Made by a program: the position numbers and the translations under genes. Positions 52,652-62,327 of a stretch of DNA of 64,000 bases are shown in pieces. This stretch comes from Sulfitobacter pontiacus (GTDB lineage Bacteria > Pseudomonadota > Alphaproteobacteria > Rhodobacterales > Rhodobacteraceae): NCBI RefSeq assembly GCF_040790665.1, contig NZ_CP160849.1, positions 2,257,501-2,321,500 on the forward strand, in the 5' to 3' direction. The notes under the pieces are model-generated. The model had not been told where the DNA came from. It saw only the letters and a program-made list of their open reading frames with translations, and made no database searches. Every line of letters begins with the position of its first letter. Within the stretch, counting starts at the first letter, position 1.

Positions 52652-54391
52652 TTACGCAGGTGCCGCATCTTCCAGACGCAGCTGCACGGACTGTCGGCCG
52701 CGCCAGGTATTGATGTCCAGACGTCCGGCCAGATGGAACCGTGCACCACCGTGGTTTTCTAGTGCCGGACCAAGCGGCCCGTCAAATGCGCCAAAGGCGA
52801 TGGCGTCCATTTTGGTGTTGTTGCCGTCGCCAAAGCTGATCTTGAGGTGGCTTTCACCCACCCGCTTGGCAAAGCGGATCTGCATGTCGGCAAAGGCATA
52901 TCGCGGGGCAGGGGCACCGGCCCCGAAGGGGCCTGCCTGTTCCACCTGCTGCGCCAGTTCCACCGTCGCGGCGGCGGGCATCAACATGCCGTCCAGCTTC
53001 AGGTCTGCGGCGCCAGCCAGATGTGCGCCCTGCTTGGCCAGTAGCTCTGACAACCGCGCCATGGCGGCGTCCAGCTTGTCTTCGGCCACGGTCAGACCGG
53101 CGGCCATTTTATGCCCGCCGCCCTTGATCAGTAGCCCCTCGGCCGCCAACCGCTGGATCGGCGCGCCCAGATCGATCCCCGAGACAGAGCGGCCAGAGCC
53201 TTTGCCGATGCCATCCTCGAACCCGATCACGATCGACGGCCGGTTGGACGCCTCTTTCAAACGCGAGGCGACGATGCCCACCACGCCCGGGTGCCAGCCC
53301 GCGCCCGAGGCCCAGACCAAAGGCGCGTCAAAGCCGCGGGCCTCTGCCTGATCCAGCGCGGCGGCGCGGACGGCGGTTTCGACATCGCGGCGCTCGGTGT
53401 TCAGCAGATCCAGCTTTTCGGCAAGCGACTGCGCCTCATGGGGATCATCGCAGGCCAGCAGCCTTGCCCCCAGATCCGCTTGCCCGATGCGCCCGCCCGC
53501 ATTGATCCGCGGGCCAAGCAGAAACCCAAGATGATAGGCCGCTGGGGCCGTATCCATCCGCGCCACATCGGCCAAGGCGGCAAGCCCCAACCTGTCGCGC
53601 CGCGCCATGACGCGTAGCCCCTGACGCACAAAGGCGCGATTCACGCCGATCAACGGGGCGACATCGGCCACCGTGGCGAGCCCCACCAGATCCAAGAGCG
53701 CCATCAGGTCAGGCCCGCGTGCGCCCGCTTCGCGCAGTTGGCGCCCTGCCTCGACCAGCATCAAGAACACCACTGCCGCGGCACAAAGATGGGCCAAGGC
53801 ACCGTCTTCATCCTGCCGGTTGGGGTTCACCACGGCCAAGGCGTCGGGCAGGGTCTCTCCGCCCAGGTGGTGGTCCAGAATAACGACATCCGCGCCTACC
53901 GCCGCGGCCACCGGCCCATGAGACAAGGTCCCGCAGTCAACGCAGACGATCAGGTCATGGGCCGCGGCCAGCTCGGCCATTGCGGCGTCATTGGGACCAT
54001 AGCCTTCGTCTATCCGATCCGGCACATACAGCGTCGCGGCGCAGCCCATCTCGCGCAGCCAGACCAGCAGCAGCGCGGCAGAGCTGCCACCATCCACATC
54101 ATAATCCGCAAATACGGCAATCCGCTGACGCGCTTTGACCGCTGCAAGAAAACGCGTCGCGGCTTTCTCCATGTCGCGCAGGGATCGCGGGTCAGGCAGC
54201 AGATCGCGCAACGACGGCGCAAGAAACGCTTCGGCCTCTTCCGCCGCCACACCGCGCCGCGCCAGCACCTGACACAGGGCCAGCGGCAGGCTGGTCTGCT
54301 GCACCAGAACTTCGGTCGCGCGTTCCACCTCGACACCGGGGCCAACCCAGCGACGCCCCGTCAAAGACGCATCAACACCTAGAAAGCTCAT
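52652..54391 (-). CDS. recJ: Single-stranded-DNA-specific exonuclease RecJ
   Basis: 579 residues, full length. DHH domain motifs are in order: FADYDVDGGSSAALL, NDAAM, CVDCGTLSHGP, ILDHHLGGETLPDALAVVNPN, then the DHHA1 domain with GPRINAGGRIGQADLGA and GGGHKMAAGLTV, and the C-terminal OB-fold region. It degrades single-stranded DNA 5' to 3' in recombination and mismatch repair. It lies 99 bp downstream of hom on the same strand; that gap holds the second copy of the dispersed repeat. Confidence 0.94.
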   Translation of the reverse strand: MSFLGVDASLTGRRWVGPGVEVERATEVLVQQTSLPLALCQVLARRGVAAEEAEAFLAPSLRDLLPDPRSLRDMEKAATRFLAAVKARQRIAVFADYDVDGGSSAALLLVWLREMGCAATLYVPDRIDEGYGPNDAAMAELAAAHDLIVCVDCGTLSHGPVAAAVGADVVILDHHLGGETLPDALAVVNPNRQDEDGALAHLCAAAVVFLMLVEAGRQLREAGARGPDLMALLDLVGLATVADVAPLIGVNRAFVRQGLRVMARRDRLGLAALADVARMDTAPAAYHLGFLLGPRINAGGRIGQADLGARLLACDDPHEAQSLAEKLDLLNTERRDVETAVRAAALDQAEARGFDAPLVWASGAGWHPGVVGIVASRLKEASNRPSIVIGFEDGIGKGSGRSVSGIDLGAPIQRLAAEGLLIKGGGHKMAAGLTVAEDKLDAAMARLSELLAKQGAHLAGAADLKLDGMLMPAAATVELAQQVEQAGPFGAGAPAPRYAFADMQIRFAKRVGESHLKISFGDGNNTKMDAIAFGAFDGPLGPALENHGGARFHLAGRLDINTWRGRQSVQLRLEDAAPA

Positions 54392-54401
54392 GCATCTCCC
54401 C

Positions 54402-54433
54402 CTTCCAAATGGTCAAAAATCCTCGCCGAAGGC
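54402..54433 (-). repeat. Dispersed 32-bp intergenic repeat, copy 2
   Basis: Matches 4163-4194 at 30 of 32 positions in the same orientation. It lies in the 99-bp gap between hom and recJ, close before the recJ start codon. Confidence 0.6.
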
Positions 54434-54490
54434 ATCCGTCCCATCCTCCCCACAATGGGCAGGGCAGGGGGGCGGCCGCGCCCCTCGGGG

Positions 54491-55777
54491 TTATAGATCC
54501 TCGATCCGCAGCGCCACGGGATCGCTTGCCAGCACACCGGTTTTCGCCATCGCGGCCAGAGCCTCGTCCAGCGCGGTGCGGCTGCATTTATGGGTGACGA
54601 TCAAGACGGGTGCCTGATCGCTGCGGTGCTCGGTCTGGCGCATGCGGTCGATGCTGATCCCGGCCTCGCCCAGAACGGTGGCGACTTTGGCCAGGGCACC
54701 GGGTTTGTCCAGCAGGCCCATGCGCAGATAGAAGGCGGCGGGGCGCTGCGACAGGGCCGCGGTGGCCGAGGCGAGCGTTGCCGCCTTCTGGCCAAAGACC
54801 GGGCCATGCCAGCCACGCGCGATATCGCAGATATCCGACAATACGGCGCTGGCGGTGGGGCCTTCACCCGCACCGGGGCCGCGCAGGACGATCTGCCCGA
54901 TGGCATCGCCTTCCAGCACGATCATATTGGTCCCGCCCGCGAGTTGTCCCAGCGGAGAGCTGTCGGGCACAAGGCAGGGCTGCATGCGCTGTTCCAGCCC
55001 GCGGCCGGTCATTTGCGCGACGCCGAGAAGCTTGATCTTGTATCCCATATTCGCGGCAGCCTGAATGTCGTCGATGCTGACGCGCTGGATGCCTTCGATC
55101 TCGATCCCGTCGAAATCCACCTGTGTGCCAAAGGCGATCGAGGACAGGATCGCCAGCTTATGCGCCGCGTCAATCCCGCCGACGTCAAGGTTCGGGTCCG
55201 CTTCAAGATAGCCAAGCGCCTCGGCCTCCTCGAACAGGGAGTTATAGCCGTTGCCGGTCTCTTCCATGCGGGTCAGGATATAGTTGCAGGTGCCGTTCAT
55301 CACGCCCATGACGCGGGTGATCTCGTTCCCGGCAAGGCTTTCCGTCAGCGCCTTGATCACGGGGATGCCCCCGGCCACGGCGGCTTCATAGCGGATCAGG
55401 CAGCCCGCGGCTTCGGCTTGTTCGGCCAGCGCCTGACCGTGGATCGCCAGCAGCGCCTTGTTGGCAGTGACCACATCTTTGCCCGAGGCAAGCGCGGCTT
55501 CGGTCGCGTCCTTGGCGGGGCCTTCGTCGCCGCCCATCAGTTCGACAAAGACATCCACATCGTCCCGTTTTGCCAGTGCGACGGGATCATCTTCCCACGC
55601 GTAGCCCGACAATGTGACACCACGGTCCTTGTCACGGCTGCGGGCAGAGACGGCGGTGATGGTGACGGGGCGACCGGTGCGGGCCTCGATCAAGGCAGCC
55701 TGCTTGCGGATGATCCGCACCACGCCAACCCCAACGGTGCCCAATCCGGCAATCCCAAGACGAAGCGGTTGTGACAT
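54491..55777 (-). CDS. hom: Homoserine dehydrogenase
   Basis: 428 residues. The N-terminal NAD(P)-binding motif (GIAGLGTVGVGVVRII) is followed by the catalytic region containing AAVAGGIPVIKALTESLAGNEITRVMGVMNGTCNYILT and ADPNLDVGGIDAAHKLAILSS. A C-terminal ACT domain (about 350-425, FYLRMGLLDKPGALAKVATVLG) implies feedback regulation by threonine. It makes homoserine for threonine and methionine synthesis. It is a monofunctional enzyme, not fused to aspartokinase. Confidence 0.94.
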   Translation of the reverse strand: MSQPLRLGIAGLGTVGVGVVRIIRKQAALIEARTGRPVTITAVSARSRDKDRGVTLSGYAWEDDPVALAKRDDVDVFVELMGGDEGPAKDATEAALASGKDVVTANKALLAIHGQALAEQAEAAGCLIRYEAAVAGGIPVIKALTESLAGNEITRVMGVMNGTCNYILTRMEETGNGYNSLFEEAEALGYLEADPNLDVGGIDAAHKLAILSSIAFGTQVDFDGIEIEGIQRVSIDDIQAAANMGYKIKLLGVAQMTGRGLEQRMQPCLVPDSSPLGQLAGGTNMIVLEGDAIGQIVLRGPGAGEGPTASAVLSDICDIARGWHGPVFGQKAATLASATAALSQRPAAFYLRMGLLDKPGALAKVATVLGEAGISIDRMRQTEHRSDQAPVLIVTHKCSRTALDEALAAMAKTGVLASDPVALRIEDL

Positions 55778-55883
55778 GGTGCAATCCTTTTGGTGGTGCG
55801 CGGCAGCGGGCTGCGGCGTTTCGGGGGTTTAGCCGCGATGTAGCCCTTTCCCACCGCGCACGCAACGCGACATTGCATGCGGC

Positions 55884-56180
55884 TTATTGCAAACCTTGGG
55901 ACAAACGCTGCTTTTCCGACCCCGACAGAACCGATCCGCGCAAGCGCGCCGCGCGCGCCTGCAACCGTTCGACCCGCGATGTCAGCCCGTTTTCGGTTTG
56001 CGGGATGTCCACCTGTCCGGCCTCGGCCTTGGCAAGCAGCGGATCGACCGGCACAAGTGCCGGATAGTCCGAGGCGAGAAGCTCGGGCGTGGCACGGCTG
56101 TCAAGCGCGGGAAACTGCGTGCAGGCCGCGGGCAGGGTCAGCGCGGCAAGGCAGAGCGGAAGAAGGATACGGTGCGTCAT
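55884..56180 (-). CDS. Small hypothetical lipoprotein
   Basis: 98 residues. The N-terminus MTHRILLPLCLAALTLPAAC is a type II signal peptide with lipobox LPAAC, so the mature protein would be acylated at C20. The rest is short: ALDSRATPELLASDYPALVPVDPLL, then a possible coiled coil (LTSRVERLQARAARLRGSVLS). It resembles small roseobacter lipoproteins of unknown role. It is divergent from the TetR gene and lies upstream of hom on the same strand, 106 bp apart. Confidence 0.72.
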   Translation of the reverse strand: MTHRILLPLCLAALTLPAACTQFPALDSRATPELLASDYPALVPVDPLLAKAEAGQVDIPQTENGLTSRVERLQARAARLRGSVLSGSEKQRLSQGLQ

Positions 56181-56259
56181 AGATCAGTCATGCACCAGCG
56201 ACGGAATTCGCGCAAGCAGGGGTTTGCCTTTGAACATGCGTTCAATTAACCTTTGCCGC

Positions 56260-56847
56260 ATGGCGCGTACAACCGGATCACATTCTGACATCACTCGGCC
56301 CAAAATCCGCGCGGCAGCGTTGCGGCTTTTCGCCCGTCACGGCTTTGCTGCCGTATCCATGCGGGCACTGGCGACGGAAGTCGGGGTGCAGGCGGGCGCA
56401 TTGTATAACTACACGCCGGACAAGCAGACTTTGTTGTTCAGCCTGTTGCAGGACCATATGAACGACCTGCTTGCGGCCTGCGACAGTGACGCCAGTCAAA
56501 CCGCAGTGGATCGCTTGCGCCAATTCGTCGACTTTCACATCCGCTTTCACGCCGACCGCCCGGACGAGGTTTTCATCTCCTACATGGAGCTGCGCAACCT
56601 CACGCCCGAGAATTTCACCGAGGTCGAAGCGCTGCGCCGCCAATACGAAGACCGGCTAGAGATGATCTTGCGCGACGGGGCGGCAGCGGGGGATTTCGCC
56701 ATCGCCGATACCAAGATCGCGACTTTGGCGGTGATTGCGATGCTGACAGGGGTGAATACGTGGTTTCGCGCCGGCGGACGGCTGTCGCTGGACGAGGTGA
56801 TCGCGCAATATTGGGATATGGTGCGCAAGTCCGTCACTGCGGGGTAG
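56260..56847 (+). CDS. TetR-family transcriptional regulator
   Basis: 196 residues. The N-terminal HTH (about 12-58: RPKIRAAALRLFARHGFAAVSMRALATEVGVQAGALYNY) is a clear TetR_N domain, and the C-terminal half is a ligand-binding helical bundle (about 75-190). Start uncertain: ATG 56236 and ATG 56260 are both possible, and 56260 gives the usual N-terminal length. The target is not obvious; the convergent nitroreductase and the divergent lipoprotein are the nearest genes. Confidence 0.85.
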   Translation: MARTTGSHSDITRPKIRAAALRLFARHGFAAVSMRALATEVGVQAGALYNYTPDKQTLLFSLLQDHMNDLLAACDSDASQTAVDRLRQFVDFHIRFHADRPDEVFISYMELRNLTPENFTEVEALRRQYEDRLEMILRDGAAAGDFAIADTKIATLAVIAMLTGVNTWFRAGGRLSLDEVIAQYWDMVRKSVTAG

Positions 56848-56895
56848 GCCCCCGCACGTAACGCTGGTTTTCAAGGCGCTTAGGGCCGCAGGGCG

Positions 56896-57576
56896 TTAAT
56901 CGTCAAAGCCGACGAACCGCGTGACCTCTTCGACGGGGCGGCGGGTAGAGACGACGGCATTGGCCGAAAAATCCTCGTCCGGCCAGCCCATGGCGACGCA
57001 GGTCATGATCACCTGATCCTCGGGGATTTGCGCATGTTCACGCACCACAGGCGATTGCATGATGCCCTGACCGTTGATCACGCAGCCCAGACCTTTGCTC
57101 CACGCGGCGAGGACAAGGCCGTAGGTCACCGCGCCCAGATCGAAATGCGCGATGGTGCCGTTGTCATCCAGCGACTTGTCAAAGCAGACGACGATGGACA
57201 CCGGCGCGTCAAACTGGCGGAAGCCGCGCATCACCCAATCTTGGCGGCGCTCCTTGTCGTCGCGTTCGATCCCCATGGCAGCAAAGAGCTGTTTCGCGAT
57301 GCCGACCTGCCGGTCGCGGTGGACACCGGCATAGGCCCCGTGATCGCTGATTTCACGCACCGGCGGCACGCCTTGCAGCATACGGGTCGAATTCCCCTCG
57401 CGGACTTTCTCAAGCGGTTCGCCGGTCAGCACATGCAGATGCCACGGCTGGGTGTTCATCGACGACGGCGCGCGATTGGCCAGTGCGATGACCTCTTCCA
57501 GCAAGGCGCGCGGCACGGGGTCTTTCTTGAAGCCCCGAATGCTACGCCGTTCCTGCATTGCCTGTTTCAGTTCCAT
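56896..57576 (-). CDS. Nitroreductase-family flavoprotein
   Basis: 226 residues starting [21 protein letters not shown], the FMN-binding opening of the family, with the [18 protein letters not shown] segment and [18 protein letters not shown]. It reduces nitro compounds or quinones with NAD(P)H using FMN. ATG at 57576 is preferred to 57591 because GGGAGGG lies 6 bp upstream of it. Convergent with the TetR gene, 48 bp apart. Confidence 0.87.
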   Translation of the reverse strand: MELKQAMQERRSIRGFKKDPVPRALLEEVIALANRAPSSMNTQPWHLHVLTGEPLEKVREGNSTRMLQGVPPVREISDHGAYAGVHRDRQVGIAKQLFAAMGIERDDKERRQDWVMRGFRQFDAPVSIVVCFDKSLDDNGTIAHFDLGAVTYGLVLAAWSKGLGCVINGQGIMQSPVVREHAQIPEDQVIMTCVAMGWPDEDFSANAVVSTRRPVEEVTRFVGFDD

Positions 57577-57669
57577 CTTGCCCTCCCGCAAATTTCCTGA
57601 CGGCTGTCAGACTGTTGCAGTTCCGCAGTGGGGTCAAGCGCGGGTGGGGCCGCGTGCCGCTGCGTCAGA

Positions 57670-59043
57670 TCAGCAGTTAGGGACGTTGACCGCCAGCCCC
57701 CCAAGCGAGGTTTCTTTGTACTTTTCAGACATATCCGCACCGGTCTGGCGCATGGTTTCGATGCAGGCGTCCAGCGGCACCAGATGCGTGCCGTCGCCGC
57801 GCAGCGCAAGCGACGCGGCGGAGACCGCCTTGATCGCGCCAAGCCCGTTGCGTTCGATGCAAGGCACCTGCACCAGACCGCGCACGGGATCGCAGGTCAT
57901 GCCCAGATGATGTTCCAGCGCGATTTCGGCGGCGTTCTCGATCTGCTGCGGCGTGCCGCCCATGACGGCACAAAGCCCGGCGGCGGACATGGCGGCGGCG
58001 CTGCCCACTTCGGCCTGACAGCCCGCTTCCGCCCCCGAAATCGACGCGTTGAATTTGACCAGCCCGCCGATCGCCGCAGCGGTGAGCAGGAAATCCTCGA
58101 TATGCGCCTCCGACGCGCCGGGGACGTGATCCAGATAATAGCGCAAGGTAGCGGGCATCACACCCGCCGCGCCGTTGGTGGGGGCGGTGACGACTTGCCC
58201 ACCGGCGGCATTTTCCTCGTTCACCGCCATAGCGTAAACGCTCATCCAGTCGTTGATCGTGTGAGGCGCGCGCTGGTTCTGGCCGCGTTCGGAAACCAGC
58301 GCATCATGGATCGCCTTGGCACGGCGTTTGACGTTCAACCCGCCGGGTAGGATGCCATCGGTTTCGAGCCCGCGGTTGATGCAGTCGTTCATCACCTGCC
58401 ACAGCCGCTTGGTGCCGTCGCGCAGCTGCGCCGCCCCGCCGCGCGATTCCTCGTTGGCGCGTTTCATCTGGGCGATGCTCTTGCCGGACTCAGTCGCCAT
58501 CTGCAGCATCTCGGTTGCGGATTTGAACGGGAAGGGCACCGGCGCGCCTTCGTCCGTGTCCTTGCCCGCCGCCAGTTCGGCTTCGGTCATCACGAAACCG
58601 CCGCCGATGGAATAATACGTCTCGCGCAAGCTGACGTCGCCTTGGGCGTCGGTGGCCATCAGCATCATCCCGTTGGCGTGGCCGTCGAGCTTGGTGTCAT
58701 AGTCAAAGATCATATCGGACTTGGGCGCGAAACTCAGCGTGCCAAACCCGGGCAGGGTGATGGTCTGCGTGCGGTTGATCTCGGCCAGTACCTCTTCGGC
58801 GCGGTCATTGTCGTAGTCTTGCGGCGTGAACCCCGCGAGGCCAAGGATCGTGGCGCGGTCCGTGGCGTGCCCCACACCGGTAAAGGCCAGACTGCCATGC
58901 AGGGACGCACGCAGGCCCGCGAATTTGAACGGTGAGGCGCGCATCAGGTCCAGAAACCGTGCCGCCGCCACCATCGGCCCCATCGTGTGCGAGGAGGACG
59001 GGCCGATGCCCACTTTGAACATATCGAAGACAGAGAGAAACAT
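57670..59043 (-). CDS. sdaA: L-serine ammonia-lyase, iron-sulfur type
   Basis: 457 residues, fused single-chain form. It starts [24 protein letters not shown], the SdaA beta-domain signature. The alpha domain carries the 4Fe-4S cysteines in [34 protein letters not shown] and the extreme C-terminal VPNC. It deaminates serine to pyruvate. The ATG at 59043 overlaps the stop of the GST gene (TGATG), which fixes the start and couples the two genes; the longer open frame to 59160 lies inside the GST gene. Confidence 0.94.
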   Translation of the reverse strand: MFLSVFDMFKVGIGPSSSHTMGPMVAAARFLDLMRASPFKFAGLRASLHGSLAFTGVGHATDRATILGLAGFTPQDYDNDRAEEVLAEINRTQTITLPGFGTLSFAPKSDMIFDYDTKLDGHANGMMLMATDAQGDVSLRETYYSIGGGFVMTEAELAAGKDTDEGAPVPFPFKSATEMLQMATESGKSIAQMKRANEESRGGAAQLRDGTKRLWQVMNDCINRGLETDGILPGGLNVKRRAKAIHDALVSERGQNQRAPHTINDWMSVYAMAVNEENAAGGQVVTAPTNGAAGVMPATLRYYLDHVPGASEAHIEDFLLTAAAIGGLVKFNASISGAEAGCQAEVGSAAAMSAAGLCAVMGGTPQQIENAAEIALEHHLGMTCDPVRGLVQVPCIERNGLGAIKAVSAASLALRGDGTHLVPLDACIETMRQTGADMSEKYKETSLGGLAVNVPNC

Positions 59044-59729
59044 CAGGTGGCACTTCCTATGGGTGGGGTGGCAAGGCGGGGCGCGGTGAACGGCGTGGGC
59101 TCCAGCCCTTCGGCGGTTTGCGCGGCCGCCGTGCAGGGGAGCGTTTCGACCCTTGCGCAAAGCGCGTGCAGATGCGGGGTGGCGCGCAGATCGAACCAGC
59201 CGCGATCACGGTTGCGCGGATACAGCGCACACCAGCGCAACAGCGGGGCGAGGTAAAGCGCAAGCGCGAGGGGCAGCGTATCCGCCGCGGCCCGGTCCTC
59301 CAGCCTGCGCAGGTGGGTCTGCAAGGCTTGGGTTACGGTTGTGTGCAGCGCGTCTTGGGCGGTCTTGTCAACGCCCACGTATTTATCAGGGTAAAACAGC
59401 ATACGCAGGGCAGGGTGCACCGTATTGGCAACGAAAAACAACCACTTGAGGAAATCCGCCCGTGTGGCATCCATCGCGGCAGGGGCTAGCCCCCCGTGCC
59501 GGTCCGCCAGCCACAACAGGATCGCGCCGGTTTCAAACATCGGCCCGTCCGGCGTCTGCAACGCGGGGATCAGCCCGTGCGGGTTCAGCGCCCGATAGGC
59601 GGGGGCGGACTGCCCCTGCGCCGCGCGATCGACCAGACAGGTGCCATAGGCCACGCCCTGCGCCTCGAGCGCGAGGCGGATGATCAGGGAGGCATTGTCG
59701 GGGGCGTAGTGCAGCGTGTAATCGGTCAT
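59043..59729 (-). CDS. Glutathione S-transferase-family protein
   Basis: 228 residues. N-terminal thioredoxin-like domain (about 1-80: MTDYTLHYAPDNASLIIRLALEAQGV, ALNPHGLIPALQTPDGPMFETGAILLWLA) with the cis-Pro and Glu/Thr glutathione contacts, then a helical domain. Reaction unknown. ATG at 59729 begins the fold; the frame further up to 59858 adds an unrelated leader. It is coupled to sdaA downstream. The 228-bp divergent gap to rpiA (59730-59957) shows no other gene. Confidence 0.83.
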   Translation of the reverse strand: MTDYTLHYAPDNASLIIRLALEAQGVAYGTCLVDRAAQGQSAPAYRALNPHGLIPALQTPDGPMFETGAILLWLADRHGGLAPAAMDATRADFLKWLFFVANTVHPALRMLFYPDKYVGVDKTAQDALHTTVTQALQTHLRRLEDRAAADTLPLALALYLAPLLRWCALYPRNRDRGWFDLRATPHLHALCARVETLPCTAAAQTAEGLEPTPFTAPRLATPPIGSAT

Positions 59730-59957
59730 AGGCCGGTGGTATCCCATTGCGCCGGAGGCGGGCGATTGAAAACGACCGATCTGCGCGGTTTGCGGTACTC
59801 TATCCAGATTATCGGCGCATAACACCCCCGTGGGGTCGTGGCGCAGAGCATGTGTCACCGCCCGCAGGCCACGCGACGCGACGACAATGCGGTTTTGAGG
59901 GTCGCGCGCCGGCGCGGCTGCGTCTATAAGGGCGTCGATTAACGAGGAGTCGCTGCC

Positions 59958-60746
59958 ATGACCGGAGAATTGTCACCCATCGATAAGGCCAAATTTGTCG
60001 CCGCCAAACGCGCTGCACAATTTGTAGAAGACGGAATGCGCGTCGGATTGGGCACCGGCTCTACCGCCGCGTGGCTGGTGCGCTGTTTGGGCGAGATGGT
60101 GCGCGACGACGGCTTGCGGATCAAGGGCGTGCCCACGTCGACCCGTACCGCGCAGCTGGCGCGCGAAGTGGGGATCGAGGTGATCAGCCTTGATGAAGCC
60201 AAGTGGCTGGACCTGACCATCGACGGTGCGGACGAGTTCGATGGAGAGCTGAACCTGATCAAGGGCGGCGGCGGTGCCTTGCTGCAGGAAAAGATCGTGG
60301 CCACCGCGTCTGATCAAATGGTCGTGATTGCCGACATCGGTAAAGAGGTCGAAACACTGGGCGCATTTCCCCTTCCGGTAGAGGTTATCCCCTTCGGCTG
60401 GCAGACCACACAAGCGCTTGTCGAAGAGACTTTGGTGTCGATGGACGTGCTGGGGCGCAATTCCACGCTGCGTATGAACGGCGACATCCCCTTCGTGACG
60501 GACGAGGGGAACTACATCCTTGATCTGCATCTCAAGCGGATCGGCAACACGCGTCAGATGGCATTGGTCATGAACCAGATGCCGGGCGTAGTTGAAAACG
60601 GGCTATTCATTGATATCTGTGATGCCGTGGTGATCGGCTATGGCGATGGCCGCGTCGAAGTGCGCGACATCAACGAAGGCACTGTTGATCGCGATAAGAT
60701 GGAGTTTGTCGAGACGGATAACCTGTTCTCCGACCTGAGCGATTAA
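59958..60746 (+). CDS. rpiA: Ribose-5-phosphate isomerase A
   Basis: 262 residues. MRVGLGTGSTAAWLVRCLGE, the substrate-binding TIDGADEFDGELNLIKGGGGALLQEKIVA (catalytic Asp/Glu/Lys region) and the VVIADIGKEVE segment are RpiA motifs. It interconverts ribose-5-phosphate and ribulose-5-phosphate. The C-terminus is about 30 residues longer than E. coli RpiA (VEVRDINEGTVDRDKMEFVETDNLF), as in other alphaproteobacteria. gor follows 21 bp later. Confidence 0.93.
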   Translation: MTGELSPIDKAKFVAAKRAAQFVEDGMRVGLGTGSTAAWLVRCLGEMVRDDGLRIKGVPTSTRTAQLAREVGIEVISLDEAKWLDLTIDGADEFDGELNLIKGGGGALLQEKIVATASDQMVVIADIGKEVETLGAFPLPVEVIPFGWQTTQALVEETLVSMDVLGRNSTLRMNGDIPFVTDEGNYILDLHLKRIGNTRQMALVMNQMPGVVENGLFIDICDAVVIGYGDGRVEVRDINEGTVDRDKMEFVETDNLFSDLSD

Positions 60747-60767
60747 CAAAGAAAGGCCCCGGCCCAG

Positions 60768-62234
60768 ATGAGCGATTTTGATTACGACCTTTTTGTCATT
60801 GGTGGCGGTTCCGGCGGTGTGCGCGCCGCGCGTGTTGCGGCGGGCGAATACGGGGCCAAAGTCGCCCTCGCCGAAGAGGACCGCTATGGCGGGACATGCG
60901 TGATCCGGGGCTGCGTGCCGAAAAAGCTGATGGTTTTTGCCTCGGGTTATGCCGAGCTGGTGGACGAGGCGCAGTGCTTTGGCTGGGACATCAAGCCGGG
61001 CACCTTCGACTGGCACGCGTTCAAGACCCGTTTGAACACTGAACTGGACCGGCTGGAAGGCGTCTATCGCAAGCTCTTGGCCAATTCGGACGTCGATACC
61101 TTTGACCAGCGCGCCACGATCAAGGATGCGCATACGGTGCAGTTAGCGAACGGCGAAACCCGCACGGCCAAACACATCTTGCTAGCCACCGGCGGCCGTC
61201 CGGTACGCCCTGATGTGCCGAACGCCCAGCTTGGGATTGTGTCGGACGATATCTTCCATCTCGAAAGTCTGCCCAAGTCGATCCTTATTGTGGGTGGCGG
61301 CTATATCGGCTGTGAATTCGCCTGTATCCTGAATGGCTTGGGCGTCGAGGTGACGATGTACAACCGCGCGGCGCAGATCCTGCGCGGGTTTGATGACGAG
61401 GCCCGCGGACTGATCGCTGAATCGATGACAAATGCAGGCGTCGATATCCACTGCGGCACCAGCATCGTCGAAATGGCGCTGGAATCCGAACACGAGGCGG
61501 GCACCATGCCCAGCAACTCTGACGCGGCGATGGGGGCCACGGCTGAACAATCGAACGAGCTGAACAATTGCGACGCGCGCGCAGGCACGCAGGGGCCGAT
61601 TTGGGTCAAAGCCTCCAACGGGGCCGAGAAGGTCTTTGACATGGTGCTGTTCGCCACAGGGCGCGCACCGAATACCGATGACATGGGGCTGGAAGAGGTC
61701 GGCGTATCGCTGGGCCGTCGCCAAGAAGTCGAAGTCGACGACTACAGCCAGTCGGGCGTCCCGTCGATCTATGCCATCGGCGATGTCACCGACCGCGTGA
61801 ACCTGACACCTGTTGCGATCCGCGAAGGCATGGCCTTTGTGCAAACCGTCTTTGGTGGCAACCCGACACCCGTGGATCACGACCTGATCCCGTCGGCCGT
61901 GTTCACACAGCCCGAATTCGGCACCGTCGGCCTGACAGAAGAGCAAGCGGCAGAGCAGGAACCGGTCGAGATTTATTCAGCGTCGTTCCGGCCCATGCAA
62001 ACGGCCTTTGCCGAAAAGAACAAACGTGTGATGATGAAGCTGATCGTCAGCAAGGAAACACGCGTCGTTCTGGGGTGCCACATCGTCGCACCGAACGCGG
62101 GCGAGCTGATCCAGCTGGTGGGCATTGCCGTGAAAGCGGGGCTGACAAAAGAGCAATTCGATGCGACCTGCGCCGTGCACCCGACCATGTCCGAAGAGCT
62201 GGTCACCATGCGCAGTCCGACACGCACTGCTTGA
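60768..62234 (+). CDS. gor: Glutathione-disulfide reductase with an internal insert
   Basis: 488 residues against the usual 450 or so. FAD motif IGGGSGGVRAAR, redox disulfide C44/C49 (YGGTCVIRGCVPKK), NADPH motif ILIVGGGYIGCEFA, FAD-contacting IYAIGDVTDR and the catalytic His in CAVHPTMSEE are all intact. An extra stretch of about 36 residues (about 241-276, with EHEAGTMPSNSDAAM and NELNNCDARAGTQG) interrupts the NADPH domain before PIWVKASNG. It is hydrophilic and likely a surface loop. Recycles glutathione with NADPH. Confidence 0.91.
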   Translation: MSDFDYDLFVIGGGSGGVRAARVAAGEYGAKVALAEEDRYGGTCVIRGCVPKKLMVFASGYAELVDEAQCFGWDIKPGTFDWHAFKTRLNTELDRLEGVYRKLLANSDVDTFDQRATIKDAHTVQLANGETRTAKHILLATGGRPVRPDVPNAQLGIVSDDIFHLESLPKSILIVGGGYIGCEFACILNGLGVEVTMYNRAAQILRGFDDEARGLIAESMTNAGVDIHCGTSIVEMALESEHEAGTMPSNSDAAMGATAEQSNELNNCDARAGTQGPIWVKASNGAEKVFDMVLFATGRAPNTDDMGLEEVGVSLGRRQEVEVDDYSQSGVPSIYAIGDVTDRVNLTPVAIREGMAFVQTVFGGNPTPVDHDLIPSAVFTQPEFGTVGLTEEQAAEQEPVEIYSASFRPMQTAFAEKNKRVMMKLIVSKETRVVLGCHIVAPNAGELIQLVGIAVKAGLTKEQFDATCAVHPTMSEELVTMRSPTRTA

Positions 62235-62327
62235 AGTTCGGGCGAATATGCCCAACTCTGCACAAGATAAAACCGCGTAGGCGGTTGGGATAGGGCCGCT
62301 GTAGCGGCCATACATAGGGAAGAATTA

